Shown here: positions 12,369 through 23,300 of the stretch, piece by piece | Numbering within the stretch: position 1 is the first letter of the stretch | Layout: every line of letters begins with the position of its first letter | Source of the DNA: Ipomoea triloba | Taxonomy: Eukaryota; Streptophyta; Magnoliopsida; Solanales; Convolvulaceae | DNA length: 64,000 bases | Assembly (NCBI RefSeq): GCF_003576645.1 | Contig: NC_044929.1 | Location: 4,432,753-4,496,752, forward strand | Direction of reading: 5' to 3' | Made by a program: the position numbers and the translations under genes | Notes under the pieces: generated by a model | Seen by the model: the letters and a program-made list of their open reading frames with translations, nothing else | Database searches by the model: none | What the model was told of the DNA's origin: nothing

Positions 12369-12501
12369 CTCAAGGCTCATTGTTTTCTAAACTTTCTTTG
12401 CCCAATTGGGCAGTAATGAGGGCCGAAAAGGCTANCTCAAGGCTCATTGTTTTCTAAACTTTCTTTGCCCAATTGGGCAGTAATGAGGGCCGAAAAGGCT
12501 A
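12369..12501. other. Single-N join at 12435 with 66-bp repeated flanks
   Basis: Bases 12369-12434 and 12436-12501 appear identical, from CTCAAGGCTCATTG to CCGAAAAGGCTA, with the single N between them. This looks like an untrimmed contig overlap. Confidence 0.85.
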
Positions 12502-12960
12502 TTCAAACTTAAGTTTTTTTTTAAAAGTAACCAAGGGCATTTTGGGATTACATTTTATTTTTATAAACTTTAGGAATCCTCAAGGATCATTCTTTTCTAA
12601 ACTTTTTTTGCCCACTTGGGCAGTAATGAGGGGCCGAAAAGGCTTTTCAAACTTAAGTTTTTTTTTTAATACTAACCAAGGGCATTTTGGGGAAATTTTT
12701 TATTTTTATAAATTTTAAGGATTCTCAAGGCTCATTGTTTTCTAAACTTTCTTTGCCCAATTGGGCAGTAATGAGGGCCGAAAAGGCTATTCAAACTTAA
12801 GTTTTTTTTTAAAAGTAACCAAGGGCATTTTGGGATTACATTTTATTTTTATAAACTTTAGGAATCCTCAAGGATCATTCTTTTCTAAACATTCTTTTCC
12901 AACTTGGACAGTAATGAGGGCCCGAAAAGGCTACTCAAAATTAAGTTTTTTTTTATAATA
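12436..12960 (+). repeat. Dimeric unit repeated at 288 bp
   Basis: The monomer with AAAGGCTATTCAAAC and GGGATTACATTTTA recurs after 288 bases, with a different (type H) monomer between the two. The repeating element here is therefore a two-monomer unit. The second copy changes to CTTTTCCAACTTGGACAG after CATTCTTTTC. Confidence 0.75.
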
Positions 12961-14275
12961 GTAACCAAGGGTGTTTTGGGAAAAATTTTTATTTTTATAA
13001 ACTTTAATGGTCCTCAAGGCTCATTCTTTTCTAAACTTTTATTGCCCACTTGGGCAGTAATGAGGGGCCGAAAAGGCTCCTCAAACTTAAGTTTTTTTTT
13101 TAAAAGTAACCAAGGGCGTTTTGGGAAAACATTTTATTTTTATAAACTTTAGGGATCCTCAAGGATCATTCTTTTCTAAATTTTTTTGCCCACTTGGGCA
13201 GTAATGAGGGGTCGAAAAGGCTCTTCAAACATAAGTTTTTTTTCTAATAGTAACCATGGGCGTTTTGGTGAAATTTTTTTCTATAAACTTTAAGGATACT
13301 CAAGGATCATTCTTTTATAAACTTTTATTGCCCACTACGGCAGTAATGAGGGGCCGAAAAGGCTCCTCAAACTTAAGTCGTTTTTTTTTAATAGTAATCA
13401 AGGGCGTTTTGGGAAAATTTTTATTTTTATAAACTTTAAAGATCCTCAAGTCTCATTATTTTCTAAACTTTCTTTGCCCAATTGGGCAGTAATGAGAGGC
13501 CGAAAAGGCTCCTCAAACTTAAGTTTTTTTTTTAACACTAACCAAGGGACTTTTGGGGAAATTTTTTTTATTTTTATTAATTTTGTGGATCCTCAAGGCT
13601 CATTGTTTTCTAAACTTTCTTTGCCCACTTGGGCCGTAATGAGGGCCGAAAAGGCTACTCTAACTTAAGTTTTTTTTTTTAAAAGTAACCAAGGGCGTTT
13701 TGGGAAAAAAAATTATTTTTAAAAACTTTAAGGATCCTCAAGCATCATTCTTTTCTAAACTTTCTTTACCCACTTGGGCAATAATGAGGGGTCGAAAAGG
13801 CTCCTCAAACATAAATTTTTTTTCTAATAGTAACCAAGGGCGTTTTGGTGAAATTTTTTTTCTATAAACTTTAAAGATCCTCAAGGCTCATTCTTTTCAA
13901 AACTTTCTTTGCCCACTTGGGCAGTAATGAGAGGCCGAAAAGGCTCCTCAAACTTAAGTTTTTTTTTTTAATACTAACCAAGGGACTTTTGGGGAAATTT
14001 TTTTTATTTTTATAAACTTTATGGATCCTCAAGGCTCATTGTTTTCTAAACTTTTATTGCCCACTTGGGCCGTAATGAGGGCCGAAATGGCTACTCTAAC
14101 TTAAGTTTTTTTTTTTAAAAAGTAACCAAAGGCGTTTTGGGAAAAAAATTTTATTTTTAAAAACATTAAGGATCCTCAAGCATCATTCTTTTCTAAACTT
14201 TCTTTGCACACTTGGGCAGTAATGAGAGGCCGAAAAGGCTCCTCAAACTTAAGTTTTTTTTTTAATACTAACCAA

Positions 14276-15647
14276 GGGCATTTTGGGGAAATTTTTTATT
14301 TTAATAAATTTTAAGGATCATCAAGGCTCATTGTTTTCTAAACTTTATTTGCCCAATTGGGCAGTAATAAGAGCCGAAAAAGCTACTCAAACTTAAGTTC
14401 TTTTTTTAAAAGTAACCAAGGACGTTTTGGGAAAACATTTTATTTTTATAAACTTTAGGGATCCTCAAGGATCATTCTTTTCTAAACTTTCTTTTCCAAC
14501 TTGGACAGTAATGAGGGGCCGAAAAGGCTACTCAAAATTAAGTTTTTTTTTTTATAATAGTAACCAAGGGTGTTTTGGGAAAAATTTTTTTTTTTATAAT
14601 AGTAACCAAGGGTGTTTTGGGAAAAATTCTTTTTTTTATAATAGTAACCAAGGGTGTTTTGGGAAAAATTCTTATTTTTATAATAGTAACCAAGGGTGTT
14701 TTGGGAAAAATTCTTATTTTTATAATAGTAACCAAGGGTGTTTTGGGAAAAATTCTTATTTTTATAATAGTAACCAAGGGTGTTTTGGGAAAAATTCTTA
14801 TTTTTATAAACTTTAATGGTCCTCAAGGCTCATTCTTTTCTAAACTTTTTTTGCCCACTTGGATAGTAATGAGGGGCCGAAAAGACTCCTCAAACTTATG
14901 TTTTTTTTTAATTGTAACCAAGGGCGTTTTGGTGAAAATTTAATTGTTATAAATTTTAAGGATCTTTAAGGCTAATTCTTTTCTAAACTTTATTTGCCCA
15001 CTTGTGCAGTAATGAGGGGTCGAAAAGGCTCTTCAAACATAAGTTTTTTTTCTAATAGTAACCAAGGGCGTTTTGGTGAAATTTTTTTCTATAAACTTTA
15101 AGGATCCTCAAGGATCATTCTTTTCTAAACTTTTATTGCCCACTTGGGCAGTAATGAGGGGCCGAAAATGCTCCTCAAACTTAAGTCTTTTTTTTTTAAT
15201 AGTAAGCAAGGGCGTTTTAGGAAAATATTTATTTTTATAAAACTTTAAAAATCCTCAAGGCTCATTCTTTTCTAAACTTTCTTTGCCCACTTGGGCAGTA
15301 ATGAGAGGCCGAAAAGGCTCCTCAAACTTAAGTTTTTTTTTTAATACTAACCAAGGGACTTTTGGGGAAATTTTTTTTATTTTTATAAACTTTATGGATC
15401 CTCAAGGCTCATTGTTTTCTAAACTTTTATTGCCCACTTGGGCCGTAATGAGGGCCGAAATGGCTACTCTAACTTAAGTTTTTTTTTTTAAAAAGTAACC
15501 AAAGGCGTTTTGGGAAAAAATTTTATTTTTAAAAACATTAAGGATCCTCAAGCATCATTCTTTTCTAAACTTTCTTTGCCCACTTGGGCAGTAATGAGAG
15601 GCCGAAAAGGCTCCTCAAACTTAAGTTTTTTTTTTAATACTAACCAA
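14276..15647 (+). repeat. Higher-order repeat copy 1 (eight monomers H-E-F-G-C-D-A-B plus a 210-bp ladder)
   Basis: Starting at the type H marker GGGCATTTTGG (14276), the types follow in the order H, E, F, G, C, D, A, B and return to H at 15648. The length is 1372, which is the 1162 expected for eight monomers plus exactly 210 (5 x 42) from the ladder inside monomer F. Shared private variants with copy 2, such as GCCGAAATGG before copy 2's start and CACTTGTGCAG, support common descent. Confidence 0.85.
14540..14815 (+). repeat. 42-bp ladder, five steps
   Basis: ATAATAGTAACCAAGGGTG recurs with GGG at 14568, 14610, 14652, 14694, 14736 and 14778, each exactly 42 apart. The junctions creep forward: the sequence before each new T tract ends in AAAAAT, then AAAAATTCT, then AAAAATTCTTAT. 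The corresponding monomer in the next higher-order repeat copy (15939) has no extra copies. Confidence 0.95.
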
Positions 15648-16808
15648 GGGCATTTTGGGGAAATTTTTTATTTTAATAAATTTTAAGGATCCTCAAGGCT
15701 CATTGTTTTCTAAACTTTCTTTGCCCAATTGGGCAGTAATGAGAGCCGAAAAGGCTACTCAAACTTAAGTTCTTTTTTTAAAAGTAACCAAGGACGTTTT
15801 GGGAAAACATTTTATTTTTATAAACTTTAGGGATCCTCAAGGATCATTCTTTTCTAAACTTTCTTTTCCAACTTGGACAGTAATGAGGGGCCGAAAAGGC
15901 TACTCAAAATTAAGTTTTTTTTTTATAATAGTAACCAAGGGTGTTTTGGGAAAAATTCTTATTTTTATGAACTTTAATGGTCCTCAAGGCTCATTCTTTT
16001 CTAAACTTTTTTTGCCCACTTGGATAGTAATGAGTGGCCGAAAAGACTCCTCAAACTTATGTTTTTTTTTAATTGTAACCAAGGGCGTTTTGGTGAAAAT
16101 TTAATTGTTAAAAATTTTAAGGATCTATAAGGCTAATTCTTTTCTAAACTTTATTTGCCCACTTGTGCAGTAATGAGAGGTCGAAAAGGCTCTTCAAACA
16201 TAAGTTTTTTTTCTAATAGTAACCAAGGGCGTTTTGGTGAAATTTTTTTCTATAAACTTTAAGGATCCTCAAGGATCATTCTTTTCTAAACTTTTATTGC
16301 CCACTTGGGCAGTAATGAGGGGCCGAAAATGCTCCTCAAACTTAAGTCTTTTTTTTTAATAGTAAGCAAGGGCGTTTTAGGAAAATTTTTATTTTTATAA
16401 AACTTTAAAGATCCTCAAGGCTCATTCTTTTCTAAACTTTCTTTGCCCACTTGGGCAGTAATGAGAGGCCGTAAAGGCTCCTCAAACTTAAGTTTTTTTT
16501 TTTAATACTAACCAAGGGACTTTTGGGGAATTTTTTTTTTATTTTTATAAACTTTATGGATCCTCAAGGCTCATTGTTTTCTAAACTTTTTTCTTTGCCC
16601 ACTTGGGCCGTAATGAGGGCCGAAAAGGCTACTCTAACTTAAGATTTTTTTTTAAAAGTACCAAGGGCGTTTTAGGAAAAAAATTTATTTTTAAAAACAT
16701 TAAGGATCCTCAAGCATCATTCTTTTCTAAACTTTCTTTGCCTACTTGGGTAATAATTAGAGTCCGAAAAGGCTCATCAAAATTAAGTTTTTTTTTAATA
16801 CTAACCAA
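15648..16808 (+). repeat. Higher-order repeat copy 2 (eight monomers, 1161 bp)
   Basis: The monomer markers fall at 15648 (H), about 15792 (E), 15939 (F), 16083 (G), 16227 (C), 16370 (D), 16516 (A) and 16665 (B), and the next H begins at 16809. The spacings are 143-149 and the total is 1161. The order matches copy 1 exactly, with a low level of substitutions between the copies. Confidence 0.87.
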
Positions 16809-16869
16809 GGGCATTTTGGGGAAATTTTTTATTTTTATAAATTTTAAGGATCCTCAAGGCTCATTGTTT

Positions 16870-17130
16870 TCTAAACTTTTTTCCTTGCCCACTTGGGCCG
16901 TAATGAGGGCCGAAAAGGCCCCTCAAACTTAAGTTTTTTTTTTAAAGTAACCAAAGGCGTTTTGGGAAAACATTTTATTTTTATAAACTTTAAAGATCCT
17001 CAAGGCTCATTGTTTTCTAAACTTTTTTCCTTGCCCACTTGGGCCGTAATGAGGGCCGAAAAGGCCCCTCAAACTTAAGTTTTTTTTTTAAAGTAACCAA
17101 AGGCGTTTTGGGAAAACATTTTATTTTTAT
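16870..17130 (+). repeat. Two near-identical 145-bp monomers
   Basis: Two consecutive copies share TTTTTTCCTTGCCCAC and AAAAGGCCCCTCAAAC, a variant not noticed elsewhere, at a spacing of 145. In this variant the hairpin arm becomes GGCCCCTC, which removes the G-T pair. Confidence 0.75.
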
Positions 17131-17266
17131 AAACTTTAGGGATCCTCAAGGATCATTCTTTTCTAAATTTTTTTGCCCACTTGGGCAGTAATGAGGGGTC
17201 GAAAAGGCTCTTCAAATATAAATTTTTTTTCTAATAGTAACCATGGGCGTTTTGGTGAAATTTTTT

Positions 17267-17557
17267 TCTATAAACTTTAAGGATACTCAAGGATCATTCT
17301 TTTTTTTTTCTATAAACTTTAAGGATACTCAAGGATCATTCTTTTTTTTTTCTATAAACTTTAAGGATACTCAAGGATCATTCTTTTCTAAACTTTTATT
17401 GCCCAAGGATACTCAAGGATCATTCTTTTCTAAACTTTTATTGCCCACTTGGGCAGTAATGAGGGGCCTTTCTAAACTTTTATTGCCCACTTGGGCAGTA
17501 ATGAGGGGCCGATCTAAACTTTTATTGCCCACTTGGGCAGTAATGAGGGGCCGAAAA
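17267..17557 (+). repeat. 42-bp ladder, five steps
   Basis: GGATACTCAAGG recurs at 17281, 17323, 17365 and 17407, then TAAACTTTTATTGCCC at 17431, 17473 and 17515. All spacings are 42 and the breakpoint advances along the monomer. The paralogue at about 20.35-20.42 kb has a single, uninterrupted monomer here. Confidence 0.95.
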
Positions 17558-17804
17558 GGCTCCTCAAACTTAAGTCGTTTTTTTTTAATAGTAAGCAAGG
17601 GCGTTTTGGAAAATTTTTTTATTTTTATAAACTTTAAAGATCCTCAAGGCTCATTATTTTCTAAACTTTCTTTGCCAATTGGGCAATAATGAGGCCGAAA
17701 AGGCTCCTCAAACTTAATTTTTTTTTTAATAATAACTAAGGGACTTTTGGGGAAATTTTTTTTATTTTTATTAACTTTATGGCTCCTCAAGGCTCATTGT
17801 TTTC

Positions 17805-18095
17805 TAAACTTTCTTTGCCCACTTGGGCCGTAATGAGGGCCGAAAAGGCTACTCTAACTTAAGTTTTTTTCTTTAAAGTAACCAAGGGCGTTTTGGGAAA
17901 AAAAATTATTTTTAAAAACTTTAAGGATCCTCAAGCATCATTCTTTTCTAAACTTTCTTTGCCCACTTGGGCCGTAATGAGGGCCGAAAAGGCTACTCTA
18001 ACTTAAGTTTTTTTCTTTAAAGTAACCAAGGGCGTTTTGGGAAAAAAAATTATTTTTAAAAACTTTAAGGATCCTCAAGCATCATTCTTTTCTAA
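17805..18095 (+). repeat. Two near-identical ~143-bp monomers
   Basis: Two consecutive copies share TTAAGTTTTTTTCTTTAAAG, a T tract interrupted by C. The paralogous segment near 20.7 kb has one copy and no C, so this is a local monomer duplication. Confidence 0.75.
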
Positions 18096-18799
18096 ACTTT
18101 CTTTTGCCTACTTGGGCAGTAATGAGGGGTCGAAAAGGCTCCTTAAACATAAATTTTTTTTCTAATAGTAACCAAGGGCGTTTTGGTGAAATTTTTTTCT
18201 ATAAACTTTAAGGATCCTCAAGGATCATTTTTTTCTAAACTTTTATTGCCCACTTGGGCAGTAATGAGGGCCGAAAATGCTCCTCAAACTTAAGTCTTTT
18301 TTTTTTAATAGTAAGCAAGGGCGTTTTGGGAAAATTTTTATTTTTATAAACTTTAAAGATCCTCAAGGCTCATTCTTTTCTAAACTTTCTTTGCCCACTT
18401 GGGCAGTAATGAGAGGCCGAAAAGGCTCCTCAAACTTAAGTTTTTTTTTTTAATACTAACCAAGGGACTTTTGGGGAATTATTTTTTATTTTTATAAACT
18501 TTATGGATCCTCAAGGCTCATTGTTTTCTAAACTTTCTTTGCCCACTTGGGCCGTAATGAGGGCCGAAAAGGCTACTCTAACTTAAGTTTTTTTTTTTAA
18601 AAGTAACCAAGGGCGTTTTGGGAAAAAAATTTATTATTAAAAACATTAAGGATCCTCAATCATCATTCTTTTCTAAACTTTCTTTGCCTACTTTGGCAGT
18701 AATGAGAGGCCGAAAAGGCTCCTCAAAATTAAGTTTTTTTTTTAATACTAACCAAGGGCATTTTGGGGAAATTTTTTTTTTTTATAAATTTTAAGGATC

Positions 18800-19235
18800 C
18801 TCAAGGCTCATTGTTTTCTAAACTTTCTTTGCCCAATTGGGCAGTACTGAGGGCCGAAAAGGCTACTCAAACTTAAGGTTTTTTTTTAAAAGTAACCAAG
18901 GTGTTTTGGGAAAAATTCTTATTTTTATAAACTTTAATGGTCCTCAAGGCTCATTGTTTTCTAAACTTTCTTTGCCCAATTGGGCAGTACTGAGGGCCGA
19001 AAAGGCTACTCAAACTTAAGGTTTTTTTTTAAAAGTAACCAAGGTGTTTTGGGAAAAATTCTTATTTTTATAAACTTTAATGGTCCTCAAGGCTCATTGT
19101 TTTCTAAACTTTCTTTGCCCAATTGGGCAGTAATGAGGGCCGAAAAGGCTACTCAAACTTAAGTTTTTTTTTTAAAAGTAACCAAGGTGTTTTGGGAAAA
19201 ATTCTTATTTTTATAAACTTTAATGGTCCTCAAGG
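18800..19235 (+). repeat. Three near-identical 143-bp monomers
   Basis: ACCAAGGTGTTTTGGG, one G shorter than the usual GGGTG, recurs with GGTG at 18900, 19043 and 19186, spaced exactly 143. The first two units also share GGGCAGTACTGAGG and CTTAAGGTTTT, the latter breaking the AAACTTAAGTTT palindrome. Confidence 0.87.
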
Positions 19236-19261
19236 CTCATTGTTTTCTAAACTTTGATTTG

Positions 19262-20105
19262 CCCACTTGGGCCGTAATGAGGGCCGAAAAGGCACTTCAA
19301 ACTTAAGTTTTTTTTTTAAAGTAACCAAGGGCGTTTTGGGAAAAAAATTTATTTTTAAAAACTTTAAGGATCCTCAAGCATCATTCTTTTCTAAACTTTC
19401 TTTGTGCAGTTGGGCAGTAATGAGAGGCCGAAAAGGCTCCTCAAATTTAAGTTTTTTTTTTAATACTAACCAAGGGCATTTTGGAGAAAAACTATTATTT
19501 TTATAAACTTTAAGGATCCTCAAGGCTCATGGTTTTTCTGAACTTTCTTTGCCCAATTGGACAGTAATGAGGGCCTTTTCTGAACTTTCTTTGCCCAATT
19601 GGACAGTAATGAGGGCCGAAAAGGCTATTTCTTTGCCCAATTGGACAGTAATGAGGGCCGAAAAGGCTACTTCTTTGCCCAATTGGACAGTAATGAGGGC
19701 CGAAAAGGCTACTCAAACTTAAGTTTTTTTTTTTAAAAGTAACCAAGGGCATTTTGGGAAAAAAAAATTATTTTTAAAAACTTTAAGGATCCTCAAGCAT
19801 CATTCTTTTCTAAACTTTCTTTGCCCACTTGGGCAATAATGAGGGTCGAAAAGGCTTCTCAAACATAAATTTTTTTTCTAATAGTAACGAAGGGCGTTTT
19901 GGTGAAATTTTTTTCTATAAACTTTAAGGATCCTCAAGGATCATTCTTTTCTAAACTTTTATTGCCCACTTGGGCAGTAATGAGGGGCCGAAAATGCTCC
20001 TCAAACTTAAGTCTTTTTTTTTTAATAGTAAGCAAGGGCGTTTTGGGAAAATTTTTATTTTTATAAACTTTAAAGATCCTCAAGGCTCATTCTTTTCTAA
20101 ACTTT
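19262..20105 (+). repeat. Segment paralogous to 3.80-4.64 kb
   Basis: The series of private variants (GGCACTTCAAAC, TTTGTGCAGTTGGGCAG, GGAGAAAAACTATT, GCTCATGG, GTAACGAAGGGCG) repeats in the same order as at 3.80-4.64 kb. The offset is 15,460 before and 15,419 after the 42-bp ladders. It includes a ladder in the same monomer. A third relative without a ladder lies at 21.85-22.40 kb. Confidence 0.8.
19535..19715 (+). repeat. 42-bp ladder, three steps
   Basis: CTGAACTTTC recurs at 19538 and 19580, and CTTTGCCCAATTGG at 19589, 19631 and 19673. All steps are 42. This is the same set of junctions as the last three steps of the ladder at 4.1-4.3 kb. Confidence 0.92.
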
Positions 20106-20229
20106 CTTTGCCCACTTGGGCTGTAATGAGAGGCCGAAAGGGCTCCTCAAACTTAAGTTTTTTTTTTAAAAGTAACCAAGGGCGTTTTGGGAAAACATTT
20201 TATTTTTATAAACTTTAGGGATCCTCAAG

Positions 20230-21540
20230 GATCATTCTTTTCTAAATTTTTTTGCCCACTTGGGCAGTAATGAGGGGTCGAAAAGGCTCTTCAAATATAA
20301 GTTTTTTTTCTAATAGTAACCAAGGGCGTTTTGGTGATATTTTTTTCTATAAACTTTAAGGATACTCAAGGATCATTCTTTTCTAAACTTTTATTGCCCA
20401 CTTGGGCAGTAATGAGGGCCGAAAAGGCTCCTCAAACTTCAGTCGTTTTTTTTTAATAGTAAGCAAGGGCGTTTTGGAAAAATTTTTTATTTTTATAAAC
20501 TTTAAAGATCCTCAAGCATCATTATTTTCTAAACTTTCTTTGCCCAATTGGGCAATAATGAGAGGCCGAAAAGGCTCCTCAAACTTAAGTTTTTTTTTAA
20601 TAATAACTAAGGGACTTTTGGGTAATTTTTTTTTTATTTTTATTAACTTTATGGCTCCTCAAGTCTCATTGTTTTCTAAACTTTCTTTGCCCACTTGGGC
20701 CGTAATGAGGGCCGAAAAGGCTACTCTAACTTAAGTTTTTTTTTTTAAAGTAACCAAGGGCGTTTTGGGAAAAAAAATTATTTTTAAAAACTTTAAGGAT
20801 CCTCAAGCATCATTCTTTTCTAAACTTTCTTTTGCCTACTTGGGCAGTAATGAGGGGTCGAAAAGGCTCCTTAAACATAAATTTTTTTTCTAATAGTAAC
20901 CAAGGGCGTTTTGGTGAAATTTTTTTCTATAAACTTTAAGGATCCTCAAGGATCATTCTTTTCTAAACTTTTATTGCCCACTTGGGCAGTAATGAGGGGC
21001 CGAAAATGCTCCTCAAACTTAAGTCTTTTCTTTTTAATAGTAAGCAAGGGCGTTTTGGGAAAAATTTTTATTTTTATACACTTTAAAGATCCTCAAGGCT
21101 CATTCTTTTCTAAACTTTCTTTGCCCACTTGGGCAGTAATGAGAGGCCGAAAAGGCTCCTCAAACTTAAGTTTTTTTTTTAATACTAACCAAGGGACTTT
21201 TGGGGAAATTTTTTTTATTTTTATAAACTTTATGGATCCTCAAGGCTCATTGTTTTCTAAACTTTCTTTGCCCACTTGGGCCGTAATGAGGGCCGAAAAG
21301 GCTACTCTAACTTAAGTTTTTTTTTTTTAAAAGTAACCAAGGGCGTTTTGGGAAAAAAATTTATTATTAAAAACATTAAGGATCCTCAATCATCATTCTT
21401 TGCTAAACTTTCTTTGCCTACTTTGGCAGTAATGAGAGGCCGAAAAGGCTCCTCAAAATTAAGTTTTTTTTTTAATACTAACCAAGGGCATTTTGGGGAA
21501 ATTTTTTATTTTTATAAATTTTAAGGATCCTCAAGGCTCA
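20230..21540 (+). repeat. Multi-monomer segment, paralogue of 17.15-18.83 kb
   Basis: This copy carries the variant series listed for the upstream copy but lacks its five 42-bp steps and its extra monomer, giving the likely uninterrupted arrangement. Confidence 0.72.
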
Positions 21541-22569
21541 TTGTTTTCTAAACTTTCTTTGCCCAATTGGGCAGTAATGAGGGCCGAAAAGGCTACTCAA
21601 ACTTAAGTTTTTTTTTAAAAGTAACCAAGGGCGTTTTGGGAAAACATTTTATTTTTATAAACTTTAGGATCCTCAAGGATCATTCTTTTCTAAACTTTCT
21701 TTTCCAACTTGGACAGTAATGAGGGGCCGAAAAGGCTACTCAAAATTAAGTTTTTTTTATAATAGTAACCAAGGTGTTTTGGGAAAAATTCTTATTTTTA
21801 TAAACTTTAATGGTCCTCAAGGCTCATTGTTTTCTAAACTTTGATTTGCCCACTTGGGCCGTAATGAGGGCCGAAAAGGCACTTCAAACTTAAGTTTTTT
21901 TTTTTTAAAGTAACCAAGGGCGTTTTGGGAAAAAAATTTATTTTTAAAAACTTTAAGGATCCTCAAGCATCATTCTTTTTCTAAACTTTCTTTGTGCAGT
22001 TGGGCAGTAATGAGAGGCTGAAAAGGCTCCTCAAATTTAAGTTTTTTTTTAATACTAACCAAGGGCATTTTGGAGAAAAAACTATTGTTTTTATAAATTT
22101 TAAGGATCCTCAAGGCTCATGGTTTTCTGAACTTTCTTTGCCCAATTGGACAGTAATGAGGGCCGAAAAGGCTACTCAAACTTAAGTTTTTTTTTTTAAA
22201 AGTAACCAAGGGCATTTTGGGAAAAAAAATTATTTTTAAAAACTTTAAGGATCCTCAAGCATCATTCTTTTCTAAACTTTCTTTGCCCACTTGGGCAATA
22301 ATGAGGGTTGAAAAGGCTTCTCAAACATAAATTTTTTTTCTAATAGTAACGAAGGGCGTTTTGGTGAAATTTTTTTCTATAAACTTTAAGGATCCTCAAG
22401 GACCATTCTTTTCTAAACTTACTTTGCCCACTTGGGCTATAATGAGAGGCCGAAAAGGATCCTCAAACTGAATTTTTTTTTATAAAAGTAACCAAGGGTG
22501 TTTTGGGAAAATTTTTTTATTTTTATAAACTTTAAAGATCCTCAAGGCTCATTCTTTTCTAAACATTCT

Positions 22570-23040
22570 TTGCACAGTTGGGCAGTAATGAGAGGCCGAA
22601 AAGGCTCCTCAAATTTAAGTTTTTTTTTTAATACTAACCAAGGGCATTTTGGAGAAAACTTTTATTTTTATAAACTTTAAGGATCCTCAAGGCTCATGGT
22701 TTTCTGAACTTTCTTTGCCCAATTGAACAGTAATGAGGGCCGAAAAGGCTACTCAAACTTAAGTTTTTTTTTTTTAAAGGTAACCAAGGGCGTTTTGGGA
22801 AAAAAAATTATTTTTAAAATTTTAAGGATCCTCAACCATCATTCTTTTCTAAACTTTCTTTGCCTACTTGGGTAGTAATGAGAGACCGAAAAGGCTCATC
22901 AAAGTTAAGTTTTTTTTTTTTAATACTAACCAAGGGCATTTTGGGGAAATTTTTTATTTTTATAAATTTTAAGGATCCTCAAGGCTCATTGTTTTCTAAA
23001 CTTTCTTTGCCCAATTGGGCAGTCATGAGGGCCGAAAAGG
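22570..23040 (+). repeat. Segment paralogous to 25.03-25.50 kb
   Basis: GGGCATTTTGGAGAAAACTT (22642 and 25102), CCCAATTGAACAGTAATG, CCTCAACCATCATTC and GTAATGAGAGACCG occur in the same order at an offset of about 2.46 kb. This is a three-monomer segmental copy. Confidence 0.72.
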
Positions 23041-23300
23041 CTACTCAAAATTAAGTTTTTTTTATAATAGTAACCAAGGTGTTTTGGGAAAAATTCTTAT
23101 TTTTATAAACTTTAAGGATCCTCAAGGCTCATGGATTTCTGAACTTTCTTTGCCCAATTGGGCAGTCATGAGGGCCGAAAAGGCTACTCAAAATTAAGTT
23201 TTTTTTATAATAGTAACCAAGGTGTTTTGGGAAAAATTCTTATTTTTATAAACTTTAAGGATCCTCAAGGCTCATGGATTTCTGAACTTTCTTTGCCCAA
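23005..23300 (+). repeat. Two near-identical 143-bp monomers
   Basis: Two consecutive copies share GCAGTCATGAGG, ACCAAGGTGTTTTGGG and GCTCATGGATTTCTG at a spacing of 143. Confidence 0.78.

Larger units (their letters stand above)
17150..18830 (+). repeat. Multi-monomer segment, paralogue of 20.23-21.54 kb
   Basis: Private variants recur in the same order downstream: TTCAAATATAA (17211 and 20290), CCTTAAACATAAA (18141 and 20869) and CTACTTTGGCAGTAATG (18691 and 21421). After removing five 42-bp steps and one extra 143-bp monomer from this copy, the offset is about 2.73 kb throughout. This is a segmental duplication inside the array. Confidence 0.75.

Noticed and set aside
14540..14815. A real 42-bp minisatellite born by slippage
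   Set aside because: Considered because the flanks share TTTTTATA. Rejected as the general explanation because ladders with the same 42-bp step occur at breakpoints without such flanking repeats, and their junctions creep.
14427..14943. Overlapping open frames on both strands with 14-residue repeats
   Set aside because: The six-copy 42-bp ladder keeps several frames open at once on both strands, which is a period effect and not evidence of coding.
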